Source of the DNA: Streptomyces orinoci
GTDB taxonomy: Bacteria > Actinomycetota > Actinomycetes > Streptomycetales > Streptomycetaceae
NCBI RefSeq assembly: GCF_003121295.1
Contig: NZ_PHNC01000031.1
Location: 1,242,439 to 1,306,438, forward strand
Length of the DNA: 64,000 bases
Direction of reading: 5' to 3'
The notes below the pieces were generated by a model. It was not told the DNA's origin, did not search any database, and worked only from the letters and a program-made list of their open reading frames with translations. This document shows positions 10,919-19,761 of this stretch, piece after piece (positions within the stretch are counted from its first letter, which is position 1; every line of letters begins with the position of its first letter). The translations under genes were made by a program, and so were the position numbers.

Positions 10919-12044
10919 GACGGCCGACGTGAAAGAGCCGAACGTCTCCGACGTCAAGGTCAGCGACGCCAGCACCACCGCCGAGGTGGAGGCCGTGCTC
11001 GACGCCCCCGTGGAGCGCGGCGAGCCCATCCTCCAGGTCCGCAATCTGGTCAAGCACTTCCCGCTGACCCAGGGCATCCTGCTCAAGAAGCAGGTCGGCG
11101 CGGTCAAGGCGGTGGACGGGGTCTCCTTCGACCTCTACCAGGGCGAGACCCTGGGCATCGTCGGCGAGTCCGGCTGTGGCAAGTCCACCGTCGCCAAGCT
11201 GCTGATGACCCTGGAGACGGCCACCTCCGGCGAGGTCTTCTACAAGGGCCAGGACATCACCAAGCTGTCCGGGCGCGCCCTGAAGGCCGTCCGCCGCAAT
11301 ATCCAGATGGTCTTCCAGGACCCCTACACCTCGCTCAACCCCCGGATGACGGTGGGCGACATCATCGGCGAGCCCTTTGAGATCCACCCCGAGGTGGCTC
11401 CCAAGGGCGACCGCCGCAAGCGGGTCCAGGAACTGCTGGACGTGGTCGGCCTCAACCCGGAGTACATCAACCGCTACCCGCACCAGTTCTCCGGCGGTCA
11501 GCGCCAGCGCATCGGCATCGCCCGCGGCCTGGCGCTCAACCCGGAGATCATCATCTGTGACGAGCCGGTCTCCGCGCTGGACGTCTCGGTGCAGGCACAG
11601 GTCGTCAACCTGATGGAGCGGCTGCAGGACGAGTTCAACCTCTCCTACATCTTCATCGCCCACGACCTGTCCATCGTCCGGCACATCTCCGACCGGGTCG
11701 GGGTGATGTACCTGGGCAAGATGGCGGAGATCGGTACCGACGTACAGATCTACGACCACCCCACCCACCCCTACACCCAGGCACTCCTGTCCGCCGTCCC
11801 GGTCCCCGACCCGGAGGCGCGGGAGGGCCGGGAGCGGATCATCCTCACCGGTGACGTCCCCTCCCCGGCGAACCCGCCGTCCGGCTGCCGCTTCCGCACC
11901 CGCTGCTGGAAGGCGCAGGACAAGTGCGCCGAGGAGGTGCCGCTGCTGGCGGTGCCGGAGGTGTTCGCGGGCAAGCAGACGCCTGCGGCGCATGAGTCGG
12001 CCTGCCACTTCGCGGAGGAGAAGGACGTGGTGCACGCGGCCTAG
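10911..12044 (+). CDS. Oligopeptide ABC transporter 1, OppF/DppF-type ATPase
   Basis: 377 residues. After a 40-residue acidic/alanine-rich extension comes the ABC domain: Walker A GESGCGKS, FQDPYTSLNPRMTVG, signature FSGGQRQR, Walker B IICDEPVSALD and H-loop AHDLS. The C-terminus has the CRFRTRCWKAQDKC cysteine segment of the Opp/Dpp ATPases. It forms the ATPase heterodimer with the preceding protein. The ATG at 10911 is preceded by GGAG at seven bases. It is the last gene of operon 1; a strong terminator follows within 20 bases. Confidence 0.94.
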   Translation: MAETADVKEPNVSDVKVSDASTTAEVEAVLDAPVERGEPILQVRNLVKHFPLTQGILLKKQVGAVKAVDGVSFDLYQGETLGIVGESGCGKSTVAKLLMTLETATSGEVFYKGQDITKLSGRALKAVRRNIQMVFQDPYTSLNPRMTVGDIIGEPFEIHPEVAPKGDRRKRVQELLDVVGLNPEYINRYPHQFSGGQRQRIGIARGLALNPEIIICDEPVSALDVSVQAQVVNLMERLQDEFNLSYIFIAHDLSIVRHISDRVGVMYLGKMAEIGTDVQIYDHPTHPYTQALLSAVPVPDPEAREGRERIILTGDVPSPANPPSGCRFRTRCWKAQDKCAEEVPLLAVPEVFAGKQTPAAHESACHFAEEKDVVHAA

Positions 12045-12063
12045 CCGCGTTCTCTGCCGATCA

Positions 12064-12095
12064 GGGGCGCCCGGACCATACGGTCCGGGCGCCCC
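12064..12095 (+). terminator. Terminator between peptide transporter operons 1 and 2
   Basis: Perfect 14-base inverted repeat GGGGCGCCCGGACC (12064-12077) / GGTCCGGGCGCCCC (12082-12095) with a four-base loop, followed by TTT. It separates the two tandem operons, so operon 2 needs its own promoter in 12096-12264. Confidence 0.9.
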
Positions 12096-12264
12096 TTTGC
12101 CTTGCCGGGACGGTCGGGAGCGCCCCCGGTCCCTCGTACGGGCGGTTTGGCCGCCCCGACCCGCGCGGACAGTCGTTATGAAAGTGCGCAGAGCCGCTGA
12201 ACCGCTGATATTTGGCTCTACGCGGGACATGGGCAGCAGATGGACAGCTTTGAGGAGGCACTCC

Positions 12265-13887
12265 ATGCGGGGAGGCAGGCGCGCCAGGGCCATGGTGGCT
12301 CTGGGCGGCCTTGTGTTCGCCATGGCCGCGGCGGGGTGTGGCGGGGGCGGCGGAGTGCCGGCGGGGTGGGTGCGGGCCTCCTGGGGGGATCCGCAGAATC
12401 CGCTGGAGCCGGCCAACACCAATGAGGTGCAGGGGGGCAAGGTGCTGGACATGATCTTCCGGGGGCTGAAGCGCTATGACCCGCGCACCGGAGCGGCCGT
12501 GAATATGCTGGCCGAACGGATCGGGACGCGGGACTCGCAGAACTTCACCATCACCGTCAAGAGCGGCTGGACCTTCAGCAATGGGGAGAAGGTCACCGCC
12601 AAGTCCTTTGTGGACGCCTGGAATTACGGGGCGCTGCTCGACAACAAGCAGAAGAACGCCTCCTTCTTCGAGTACATCGACGGCTATGAGAAGGTGCATC
12701 CGGCCGCGGGGGCGGCCAGTGCCCGGACGCTGGCCGGGCTGGTGGTGAAGGATGAACGGACCTTCACCGTGCGGCTGCGTACCAAGTTCTCCACCTGGCC
12801 CGACACTCTGGGCTATACCGCCTATGCCCCGCTGCCCAGGGCCTTCTTCGACGATCACCGGGCCTGGCTGAAGAAGCCGGTGGGCAATGGGCCGTACACC
12901 ATTGACTCCTATACCCGGGGTTCGGCGATGCGGCTTTCGCGGTGGGACGGTTACCGCGGGCCGGACCGGGCCGCCAACAAGGGAGTGGAGCTGCGGGTCT
13001 ACACGGACAACAACACCGCCTACACCGACCTCCAGGCGGGCAATCTGGATCTCGTGGACGACATTCCCAGCACCCAGCTGAAGAATGTGACCAAGGACCT
13101 GGACGGCCGGTACATCAACCAGCCGGCCGGGATCATCCAGACCCTGGACTTCCCGATGTACCGGGCGGAGTGGAACAGGCCGGGGATGGAGAAGGTCCGC
13201 AAGGGCCTTTCCATGGCCATCAACCGGGAGCAGATCACCACCCAGATCTACCGCCGCACCCGTACCCCGGCCACCGACTGGACCTCTCCGGTCCTGGGGG
13301 AGAAGGGCGGTTACCGGGCCGGGCTCTGCCAGGACGCCTGCACCTATGACCCCGGGCGGGCCAGGCGGCTGATCGAGGAGGGCGGCGGGCTGCCCGGCGG
13401 GCGGGTGACCATCTCCTCCAATGTGGACAACGGTTCACACCGGCTCTGGATGGATGCCGTCTGCAACAGCATCAACAACGCACTGGGCAACGACCGTTCG
13501 TGCACCGTCAACCCCATCGGCACCTTCGCGGACTTCCGCAACCAGCTCTCCGACGAGCGGCTGGACGATATGTTCCGCTCCGGCTGGCAGATGGACTATC
13601 CGCTGATCCAGAACTTCCTTCAGCCGCTCTACTACACCGATGCCTCCTCCAACTACGGGAAGTTCAGCGATCCGGCCTTCGACCGGCTCATCGACGCGGC
13701 CAACTCCCGGACCAGCACCGCCGGGGCCATCGCCGAGTTCCAGGAGGCGGAGACGGTCCTCGCCCGGCAGATGCCCGCCATTCCGCTGTGGTACCAGAAC
13801 GGCAGTGCCGGGTACTCGGAAAAGCTCTCCGGAGTGATGCTCAATCCCTTCAGCGTCCCGGTCTATGAGCGGATCACGGTCAAATGA
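12265..13887 (+). CDS. Oligopeptide ABC transporter 2, substrate-binding lipoprotein
   Basis: 540 residues, same SBP_bac_5 family as the protein at 6200, with shared blocks such as DPQNPLEPANTNE, KSFVDAWNYG, PVGNGPY and LARQMPAIPLWY. The lipobox is AAGC with cysteine 25. AGGAGG is seven bases before the ATG at 12265; the open frame extending upstream overlaps operon 1 and is spurious. The stop codon overlaps the next start (ATGA), unlike operon 1, which has an 87-base gap at this junction. The ligand is presumably an oligopeptide, but specificity cannot be read from sequence. Confidence 0.9.
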   Translation: MRGGRRARAMVALGGLVFAMAAAGCGGGGGVPAGWVRASWGDPQNPLEPANTNEVQGGKVLDMIFRGLKRYDPRTGAAVNMLAERIGTRDSQNFTITVKSGWTFSNGEKVTAKSFVDAWNYGALLDNKQKNASFFEYIDGYEKVHPAAGAASARTLAGLVVKDERTFTVRLRTKFSTWPDTLGYTAYAPLPRAFFDDHRAWLKKPVGNGPYTIDSYTRGSAMRLSRWDGYRGPDRAANKGVELRVYTDNNTAYTDLQAGNLDLVDDIPSTQLKNVTKDLDGRYINQPAGIIQTLDFPMYRAEWNRPGMEKVRKGLSMAINREQITTQIYRRTRTPATDWTSPVLGEKGGYRAGLCQDACTYDPGRARRLIEEGGGLPGGRVTISSNVDNGSHRLWMDAVCNSINNALGNDRSCTVNPIGTFADFRNQLSDERLDDMFRSGWQMDYPLIQNFLQPLYYTDASSNYGKFSDPAFDRLIDAANSRTSTAGAIAEFQEAETVLARQMPAIPLWYQNGSAGYSEKLSGVMLNPFSVPVYERITVK

Positions 13888-14807
13888 GCCGCTATGTGGC
13901 CCGCCGGCTGCTCCAGATGATCCCGGTGTTCATCGGGAGCACCTTCCTGATCTTCTTCATGGTCTATGCCCTGGGCGATCCGGTGGCCGCCCTCTTCGGC
14001 GACAAGGCCCCCGACCCGGCCACCGCGGCCCGTATCCGCCAGGACCTCTATCTCGACCAGCCGCTGTGGAAGCAGTATCTGCACTACATGGGGCAGGTGT
14101 TCGCCGGGAATTTCGGCACCGCCTTTAACGGCCAGCCGGTCACCGAACTGATGGGCAGCGCCTTCCCGGTGACCCTTCGGCTGACCATTGTCGCGATTGT
14201 CTTCGAGGTCGTCATCGGCATCGCCCTGGGGGTGCTCAGCGGACTGCGCCGCGGGCGCCCGGTGGACACCACGGTGCTGCTGCTGACCCTGGTGGTGGTC
14301 TCGGTGCCCACCTTTGTCAGCGGCTATGTGCTGCAGTATCTGATCGGGGTGAAGTGGCGGCTGGCCTCGCCCTCGGTCTCACCGGAGGCCACCTTCGGGG
14401 AACTGCTGCTGCCCGGCGTGGTGTTGGCGCTCACCTCGCTGGCCTATGTCACCCGGCTCACCAGGACCTCGCTGGCCGAGAATGCCCGCGCCGACTATCT
14501 GCGCACCGCGCTGGCCAAGGGGCTGCCGCGCCACCGCATTGTGCTGCGGCACCTGCTGCGCAATTCCCTGATCCCGGTGGTGACCTTTATCGGCGCCGAT
14601 ATCGGGGCGCTGATGGGCGGGGCCATCGTCACCGAGCGGATCTTCAATATCCGGGGAGTGGGCTTCCAGCTCTACCAGGGCATCCTGCGGCAGAACTCGC
14701 CCACCGTGGTCGGCTTTGTCACCATCCTGGTCATTGTCTTTCTGCTGGCCAATCTGCTGGTCGATCTGCTCTATGCCGTGCTCGACCCGAGGATCCGCTA
14801 TGCCTGA
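13884..14807 (+). CDS. Oligopeptide ABC transporter 2, OppB/DppB-type permease
   Basis: 307 residues, closely paralogous to the permease at 7919 (shared VARRLLQMIPVFIGS start and DPRIRYA end), with about six spans and an EAA loop ALAKGLPRHRIVLRHLLRN. The start overlaps the lipoprotein stop as ATGA. The last eight bases overlap the next permease with exactly the same ATGCCTGA junction as operon 1, so both operons descend from one duplicated arrangement. Confidence 0.93.
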   Translation: MSRYVARRLLQMIPVFIGSTFLIFFMVYALGDPVAALFGDKAPDPATAARIRQDLYLDQPLWKQYLHYMGQVFAGNFGTAFNGQPVTELMGSAFPVTLRLTIVAIVFEVVIGIALGVLSGLRRGRPVDTTVLLLTLVVVSVPTFVSGYVLQYLIGVKWRLASPSVSPEATFGELLLPGVVLALTSLAYVTRLTRTSLAENARADYLRTALAKGLPRHRIVLRHLLRNSLIPVVTFIGADIGALMGGAIVTERIFNIRGVGFQLYQGILRQNSPTVVGFVTILVIVFLLANLLVDLLYAVLDPRIRYA

Positions 14808-15765
14808 GCCCGAGCAGCGGGAAGTGATCGGTTCCGGCTCGGGAGGCGCCATGAGCATGGCCTCCGGGGAGGCGGAGTCCCTGAAGGGAGGTCCGCTGCC
14901 GGGCAGCGCGGACAGCGGCAAGGCGCGCAGCCTGTGGTCCGACGCCTGGCATGACCTGAGGCGCAACCCGGTCTTTGTGGTCTCCGCCCTGGTGATCGTC
15001 TTCCTGGTGCTGATCGCCGTATGGCCCTCGCTGATCGCCTCCGGCAACCCGCTCCAGTGCGACCTGGCCAGGGCACAGGACGGCCCTCGGCCGGGCCATC
15101 CTTTTGGCTTCGACGCCCAGGGCTGCGATGTCTACACCCGGACCGTGTACGGGGCACGGGCCTCCATCACCGTAGGGGTGTGCGCCACCACCGGGGCCGC
15201 GCTGCTGGGCAGTGTGCTGGGCGGGCTGGCCGGGTACTACGGGGGCTGGTGGGACGGTCTGCTGTCCCGGCTGGCCGATGTCTTCTTCGGCATCCCCATC
15301 ATCCTGGGCGGACTGGTCTTCCTCTCCGTGGTGACCGGCGCCTCCATCTGGCCGGTGGTGGGCTTTATCGTGCTGCTGGGCTGGCCGCAGATCGCCCGGA
15401 TCGCCCGGAGCGCGGTGGTCACCGCCAAACAGCACGACTACGTCCAGGCGGCGCGGGCGCTGGGGGCCGGTGACGCCCGGATGCTGCTGCGGCATATCGC
15501 CCCCAATGCGGTGGCGCCGGTGATCGTGGTGGCCACCATCGCCCTGGGCACCTATATCGCCCTGGAGGCCACCCTCTCCTTCATCGGCGTGGGGCTGCGG
15601 CCGCCCACCGTCTCCTGGGGCATCGACATCTCCAATGCCTCCACACTGATCCGCAACTCCCCGCACATGCTGCTGTGGCCGGCCGGGGCGCTGAGCCTGA
15701 CGGTGTTGGCGTTCATCATGCTCGGCGACGCGGTGCGCGACGCCCTGGACCCCAAGTTGCGCTGA
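14800..15765 (+). CDS. Oligopeptide ABC transporter 2, OppC/DppC-type permease
   Basis: 321 residues. A 50-residue hydrophilic N-terminus is followed by the first span (VFVVSALVIVFLVLIAVW), then YTRTVYGARASIT, the docking loop QAARALGAGDARMLLRHIAP and the family ending DAVRDALDPKLR. It is shorter than its operon 1 paralogue mainly in the N-terminus and in the first extracytoplasmic loop. The ATG at 14800 overlaps the preceding stop. Confidence 0.92.
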   Translation: MPEPEQREVIGSGSGGAMSMASGEAESLKGGPLPGSADSGKARSLWSDAWHDLRRNPVFVVSALVIVFLVLIAVWPSLIASGNPLQCDLARAQDGPRPGHPFGFDAQGCDVYTRTVYGARASITVGVCATTGAALLGSVLGGLAGYYGGWWDGLLSRLADVFFGIPIILGGLVFLSVVTGASIWPVVGFIVLLGWPQIARIARSAVVTAKQHDYVQAARALGAGDARMLLRHIAPNAVAPVIVVATIALGTYIALEATLSFIGVGLRPPTVSWGIDISNASTLIRNSPHMLLWPAGALSLTVLAFIMLGDAVRDALDPKLR

Positions 15766-15776
15766 GAGAAGAGCAG

Positions 15777-16766
15777 ATGGAGAACACCGCACTGCTGGAG
15801 GTACGCGATCTGCGGGTGGAGTTCCGCACCCGGGAGGGCGTGGCCAAGGCCGTCAATGGCGTCAGCTGCACCGTGCACGCGGGGCAGACCCTGGCCGTGC
15901 TGGGGGAGTCCGGCTCCGGCAAGTCGGTGACCGCGCAGGCGGTGATGGGCATCCTGGACTCGCCGCCCGGCTTTGTCACCGGCGGGCAGGTGCTCTTCCA
16001 GGGCCGGGACCTGCTCACCATGGGCGAGGAACAGCGGCGCCGACTGCGCGGCGCCAAGCTCGCCATGATCTTCCAGGACGCGCTTTCCGCGCTCAACCCG
16101 GTGATGACGGTGGGTGCCCAGCTGGCCGAGATGTACCAGGTCCACCGGGGGATGTCCGGTAAGGAGGCCCGGGCCCGGGCGGTCCAGCTGATGGACCGGG
16201 TGCGCATCCCCGCCGCCAAGGAGCGGGTGAACGACTATCCGCACCAGTTCTCCGGCGGTATGCGCCAGCGCATCATGATCGCCATGGCGCTGGCCCTGGA
16301 GCCGGATCTCATCATCGCGGACGAGCCGACGACCGCCCTGGACGTCACCGTCCAGGCCCAAGTCATGGATCTGCTTGCGGAGTTGCGGCGCGAGTTCAAT
16401 ATGGGGCTGATCCTGATCACCCATGATCTGGGTGTGGTGGCGGATGTGGCCGACAGGATCGCGGTGATGTACGCGGGCCGCATTGTGGAGACCGCGCCGG
16501 TGCACCAGCTGTACGAGGCGCCCGCCCACCCTTACACCCGGGGGCTGCTGGACTCCATCCCGCGCCTGGACCGCAAGGGCCAACGGCTCCATGCCATCAA
16601 GGGGTTGCCGCCCAGCCTCACCGCCATCCCGCCCGGCTGCCCCTTCAACCCCCGCTGCCCCCGGGCCCAGGACATCTGCCGCACCGACCGGCCGCCGCTG
16701 TTCCCGGTGGCTGCCGGGCGGACCAGTGCCTGCCACTTCTGGAAGGACACCCTCGATGCGCGCTGA
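15777..16766 (+). CDS. Oligopeptide ABC transporter 2, OppD/DppD-type ATPase
   Basis: 329 residues with Walker A GESGSGKS, signature FSGGMRQR, Walker B LIIADEP and H-loop ITHDLG. It lacks the roughly 20-residue N-terminal tail of its paralogue at 9863. From about MDRVRIPAAKERVNDY through VMYAGRIVETAPVH the two proteins differ at only a few residues and the DNA is almost identical. The cysteine segment near the C-terminus (CPFNPRCPRAQDIC) is retained. The stop overlaps the next gene by eleven bases. Confidence 0.94.
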   Translation: MENTALLEVRDLRVEFRTREGVAKAVNGVSCTVHAGQTLAVLGESGSGKSVTAQAVMGILDSPPGFVTGGQVLFQGRDLLTMGEEQRRRLRGAKLAMIFQDALSALNPVMTVGAQLAEMYQVHRGMSGKEARARAVQLMDRVRIPAAKERVNDYPHQFSGGMRQRIMIAMALALEPDLIIADEPTTALDVTVQAQVMDLLAELRREFNMGLILITHDLGVVADVADRIAVMYAGRIVETAPVHQLYEAPAHPYTRGLLDSIPRLDRKGQRLHAIKGLPPSLTAIPPGCPFNPRCPRAQDICRTDRPPLFPVAAGRTSACHFWKDTLDAR

Positions 16767-17805
16767 CGGCGAGGCGATCGGTGAGGCGATCCTTGAAGTG
16801 CGGGATCTGGTCAAGCACTTCCCGCTGACCCGGGGGGTGCTGTTCAAAAAGCAGGTGGGCGCCGTGCGGGCCGTTGACGGGATCTCCTTCGACCTGCGGC
16901 GCGGTGAGACGCTGGGCATTGTAGGGGAGTCCGGCTGCGGCAAGTCCACCATCGCCAGACTGCTGGTGAACCTGGAACGGCCCACCGCCGGACGGATCCG
17001 CTACCGCGGCCAGGACATCGGCAAGCTGTCCGGGGGCGCGCTGAAGGCCGTCCGCCGCAATATCCAGATGGTGTTCCAGGACCCTTACACCTCGCTCAAC
17101 CCCCGGATGACGGTGGGCGACATCATCGGGGAACCCTTTGACATCCACCCCGAGGTGGCTCCCAAGGGCGACCGCCGCAGGCGGGTGCGGGAGCTGCTGG
17201 ACGTGGTCGGCCTCAGCCCCGAACACATCAACCGCTACCCGCATCAGTTCTCCGGCGGTCAGCGCCAACGCATCGGCATTGCAAGGGGGTTGGCGCTGCG
17301 GCCGGAGGTGATCGTGGCCGATGAACCGGTCTCGGCGCTGGATGTGTCCGTGCAGGCGCAGGTCGTCAATCTGCTGGAGCGGCTGCAGGAGGAATTCGAC
17401 CTGGCCTATGTCTTTATCGCCCACGATCTGTCCGTGGTACGGCATATCAGTGACCGGGTGGCGGTGATGTATCTGGGCCGGGTGGTGGAGATGGGTACGG
17501 ACGCGGAGATCTATGAGCACCCCACGCACCCTTATACACAAGCGTTGTTGTCGGCCGTCCCGGTGCCGGATCCGGCGGCGCGGCAGCGGCGGGAGCGGAT
17601 TCTGCTGACGGGCGATGTGCCGTCACCGGCAAATCCCCCTTCGGGGTGCCGGTTTCGCACGCGGTGCTGGAAGGCGCGGCCGAAGTGTGCGGAGGTTCAG
17701 CCGCTGTTGGAGGTCCCGTCATGGCTGGAGGAGGCGGGCGGGCCCGCGGCGCATCCTTCGGCTTGCCATTTTGCGGAGGAGCGGGGGGTGGTGGCCGGGG
17801 CTTGA
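16756..17805 (+). CDS. Oligopeptide ABC transporter 2, OppF/DppF-type ATPase
   Basis: 349 residues. Walker A GESGCGKS, FQDPYTSLNPRMTVG, signature FSGGQRQR, Walker B VIVADEPVSALD, H-loop AHDLS, and the CRFRTRCWKARPKC segment. Highly similar to the operon 1 counterpart but without its acidic N-terminal extension. The ATG at 16756 lies within the end of the previous gene, preceded by GGAAGGACAC. It ends operon 2. I see no strong hairpin directly after the stop before the next gene. Confidence 0.93.
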   Translation: MRADGEAIGEAILEVRDLVKHFPLTRGVLFKKQVGAVRAVDGISFDLRRGETLGIVGESGCGKSTIARLLVNLERPTAGRIRYRGQDIGKLSGGALKAVRRNIQMVFQDPYTSLNPRMTVGDIIGEPFDIHPEVAPKGDRRRRVRELLDVVGLSPEHINRYPHQFSGGQRQRIGIARGLALRPEVIVADEPVSALDVSVQAQVVNLLERLQEEFDLAYVFIAHDLSVVRHISDRVAVMYLGRVVEMGTDAEIYEHPTHPYTQALLSAVPVPDPAARQRRERILLTGDVPSPANPPSGCRFRTRCWKARPKCAEVQPLLEVPSWLEEAGGPAAHPSACHFAEERGVVAGA

Positions 17806-17881
17806 TCGAGTCGGGTCTTGATCGAGTGGGGTGTTGCATCTCCGTGATGTACAGGGCCTGTTACCCCCATCGGGTGGCCCG

Positions 17882-17887
17882 TACCGT
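17882..17887 (+). promoter_or_regulatory. Candidate -10 box for a leaderless transcript
   Basis: TACCGT ends six bases before the GTG at 17894, and there is no ribosome-binding site between them. This is the geometry expected when transcription begins at the start codon. Confidence 0.45.
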
Positions 17888-17893
17888 ACAGAG

Positions 17894-18502
17894 GTGGACA
17901 CGGGTCGGTTGGGCAGCGAATCGGTGCGAGTGCCTCAGGGGCAGCGCGGCAGGTATGTGTTCGCCGGGGTCGGCGCGGTGCTGCTGGCGTTGGTCTGCCT
18001 GGGGTGGGCGGTGGACAGTGCGCGCCGCGTGGGGACCGGGGAGTATCTCAAGTTCGCCTTTGACGGCAGCTGGGGGTTCTACGCGCGCTACGGGGGCCAG
18101 GGGATGGACACGTACCACCTCTATATGGGGGTGGCGCTCGCTGTCTTCGGTGCTTTGGCGCTGGCCGGGAGGCGGGTGGCCCGGGGCGGGCTGATGGCGC
18201 TCTCGTTGTTTATGGCGCTGCAGTCGGTGCGGGCGTTGATCGCCTTCCATGACGAGCGGTACCGGATGCTGTTCGGGCATGGGGGTGACCGGTGGACGTA
18301 CAACGTCCTGACGGAGGGGGCGAGTGTGGTGGTGGGGGTGCTGATCCTGCTGGTGCTCGCCGTTGTCTCTCCGGGTGGGCGGTACGTTCCGCCGCCTCCT
18401 GCTTATGGGCCGGGGTATGCGCCGCCGGTTGATGCGCGGCCGGTTGATATGCGGCCGGCGCCGGGGTATCCGCCGATGCCGCCGCAGCCGCCGGGGAGTT
18501 GA
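17894..18502 (+). CDS. Four-span membrane protein of unknown function
   Basis: About 202 residues. Hydrophobic spans are YVFAGVGAVLLALVCLGWAV, the YMGVALAVFGALALAG region, GGLMALSLFMALQSV and SVVVGVLILLVLAVV, followed by a proline/tyrosine-rich cytoplasmic or extracellular tail (PPPPAYGPGYAPP and following). I do not recognise the family. The frame is open from 17831; GTG 17894 is preferred because a TACCGT -10-like box ends six bases before it, while GTG 17924 is a possible alternative. It sits between operon 2 and the oppositely oriented operon 3 and has no obvious partner gene. Confidence 0.65.
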   Translation: MDTGRLGSESVRVPQGQRGRYVFAGVGAVLLALVCLGWAVDSARRVGTGEYLKFAFDGSWGFYARYGGQGMDTYHLYMGVALAVFGALALAGRRVARGGLMALSLFMALQSVRALIAFHDERYRMLFGHGGDRWTYNVLTEGASVVVGVLILLVLAVVSPGGRYVPPPPAYGPGYAPPVDARPVDMRPAPGYPPMPPQPPGS

Positions 18503-18566
18503 GTGCCACTGCCCCTGGGGCGCCCCCGGTGAGGGTTCGGCGTCTGCCGGGGTTTCCTGTGTGTTG

Positions 18567-18615
18567 GCCGCGGGCCGTCGGTGGCTGGTCGCGCAGTTCC
18601 CCGCGCCCCTGAGGG
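18567..18615 (-). repeat. Dispersed 3'-end hairpin element, copy 2
   Basis: Read on the minus strand it gives CCCCTCAGGGGCGCGGGG then AACTGCGCGACCAGCC and a tail ACGGCCCGC. It lies in tandem with copy 3, both pointing in the direction of transcriptional readthrough from operon 3. Confidence 0.7.
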
Positions 18616-18638
18616 GGTTGCTCCCGGCTTTCGGCTGC

Positions 18639-18716
18639 GGGCCGTCCGTGGCTGGTCGCGCCCACGTGGCGGAGCCGCATGACGTAACCGCCCCGCGCCC
18701 CCTACGGGGCGCCGTC
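18639..18716 (-). repeat. Dispersed 3'-end hairpin element, copy 3 (long variant), overlapping a stop codon
   Basis: On the minus strand it starts GGCGCCCCGTAGGGGGCGCG, in which the TAG is the stop codon of the operon 3 OppF gene. The middle carries the long-variant hairpin ATGCGGCTCCGCCACGTG and then GCGCGACCAGCC. Probable terminator of operon 3. Confidence 0.7.
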
Positions 18717-19751
18717 GCCGGAGAGGGCTGGGTCGAGGACTACTTCCGTGTCGCGTTCGACCGTCGGCGGCTCCGGGAAGTGGCAGGCGGAGAGGTGCCC
18801 TTCGCGGCTGCCCTCGGCGCGTAGCAGCGGCGGTTCCTGGGTGGCGCACAGGTCGCGGGCCTTCCAGCAGCGGGTGCGGAAGCGGCAGCCGGAGGGCGGG
18901 TGGATGGGGGAGGGGACATCGCCGGCCAGGCGGATGCGTTCGCGGACGGGGGCATCGACATCGGTGGCCTCGGGGACCGCGGAGAGCAGGGCGTGGGTGT
19001 AGGGGTGGCGGGGGTGGCGGTAGATGTCCTCGCGGTTGCCCAGTTCCACGATCTTGCCGAGATACATCACCGCGACGCGCTGCGAGAAGTGGCGGACCAC
19101 GGCCAGGTCATGGGCGATGAAGAGGAAGGCGATGTTCAGGTCACGCTGCAAGCGCTGGAGCAGATTGACCACTTGGGCCTGGATGGAGACGTCCAGGGCG
19201 GAGACCGGCTCGTCGGCGACGATCACCTTGGGTTCCAGGGCCAGTGCCCGGGCCACCCCGATCCGCTGGCGCTGGCCGCCGGAGAACTCATGCGGGAAGC
19301 GGTTGTAGTGCTCGGGGTTGAGGCCCACGGTTTCCAGGAGTTCCCGGACACGGGCCTCGCGGCCGCCCGGCGGGTTGATGCCGTTGATCTCCATGGGGCC
19401 GGAGATGATGCGGCCCACGGTCTGCCGGGGGTTGAGCGAGGAGTACGGGTCCTGGAAGATCATCTGGATCTGGGAGCGGATGGGGGCCAGCTGCCGGCGG
19501 TCGGCATGGCTGATGTCCTGGCCCTGGTAGAGGATGCGGCCCCCGGTGGGCTCCAGCAGCCGGGTGAGCAGCCGGCCGGTGGTGGACTTCCCGCAGCCCG
19601 ACTCGCCGACCAGGCCGAAGCTCTCGCCCTCCGCGATGGCCAGGTCGATGCCGTCCACGGCCTGTACCGCGCCGACCGTGCGTTTGACGGGGAAACCGCC
19701 CCGGATGGGGAAGTGCTTGGTCAGCCCCTCGGCGACCAGGATGTCGGTCAT
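18702..19751 (-). CDS. Oligopeptide ABC transporter 3, OppF/DppF-type ATPase
   Basis: 349 residues. Walker A GESGCGKS, FQDPYSSLNPRQTVG, signature FSGGQRQR, Walker B VIVADEPVSALD, H-loop AHDLAVV, and the C-terminal CRFRTRCWKARDLC segment. The ATG at 19751 is preceded by GGGAG. It is the last gene of the minus-strand operon. Its stop codon is built into a dispersed 3'-end repeat, so the final residues (GDGAP) may be contributed by that element. It is less like the operon 1 and 2 ATPases than those are to each other. Confidence 0.93.
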   Translation of the reverse strand: MTDILVAEGLTKHFPIRGGFPVKRTVGAVQAVDGIDLAIAEGESFGLVGESGCGKSTTGRLLTRLLEPTGGRILYQGQDISHADRRQLAPIRSQIQMIFQDPYSSLNPRQTVGRIISGPMEINGINPPGGREARVRELLETVGLNPEHYNRFPHEFSGGQRQRIGVARALALEPKVIVADEPVSALDVSIQAQVVNLLQRLQRDLNIAFLFIAHDLAVVRHFSQRVAVMYLGKIVELGNREDIYRHPRHPYTHALLSAVPEATDVDAPVRERIRLAGDVPSPIHPPSGCRFRTRCWKARDLCATQEPPLLRAEGSREGHLSACHFPEPPTVERDTEVVLDPALSGDGAP

Positions 19752-19761
19752 GGGTGCTCCC

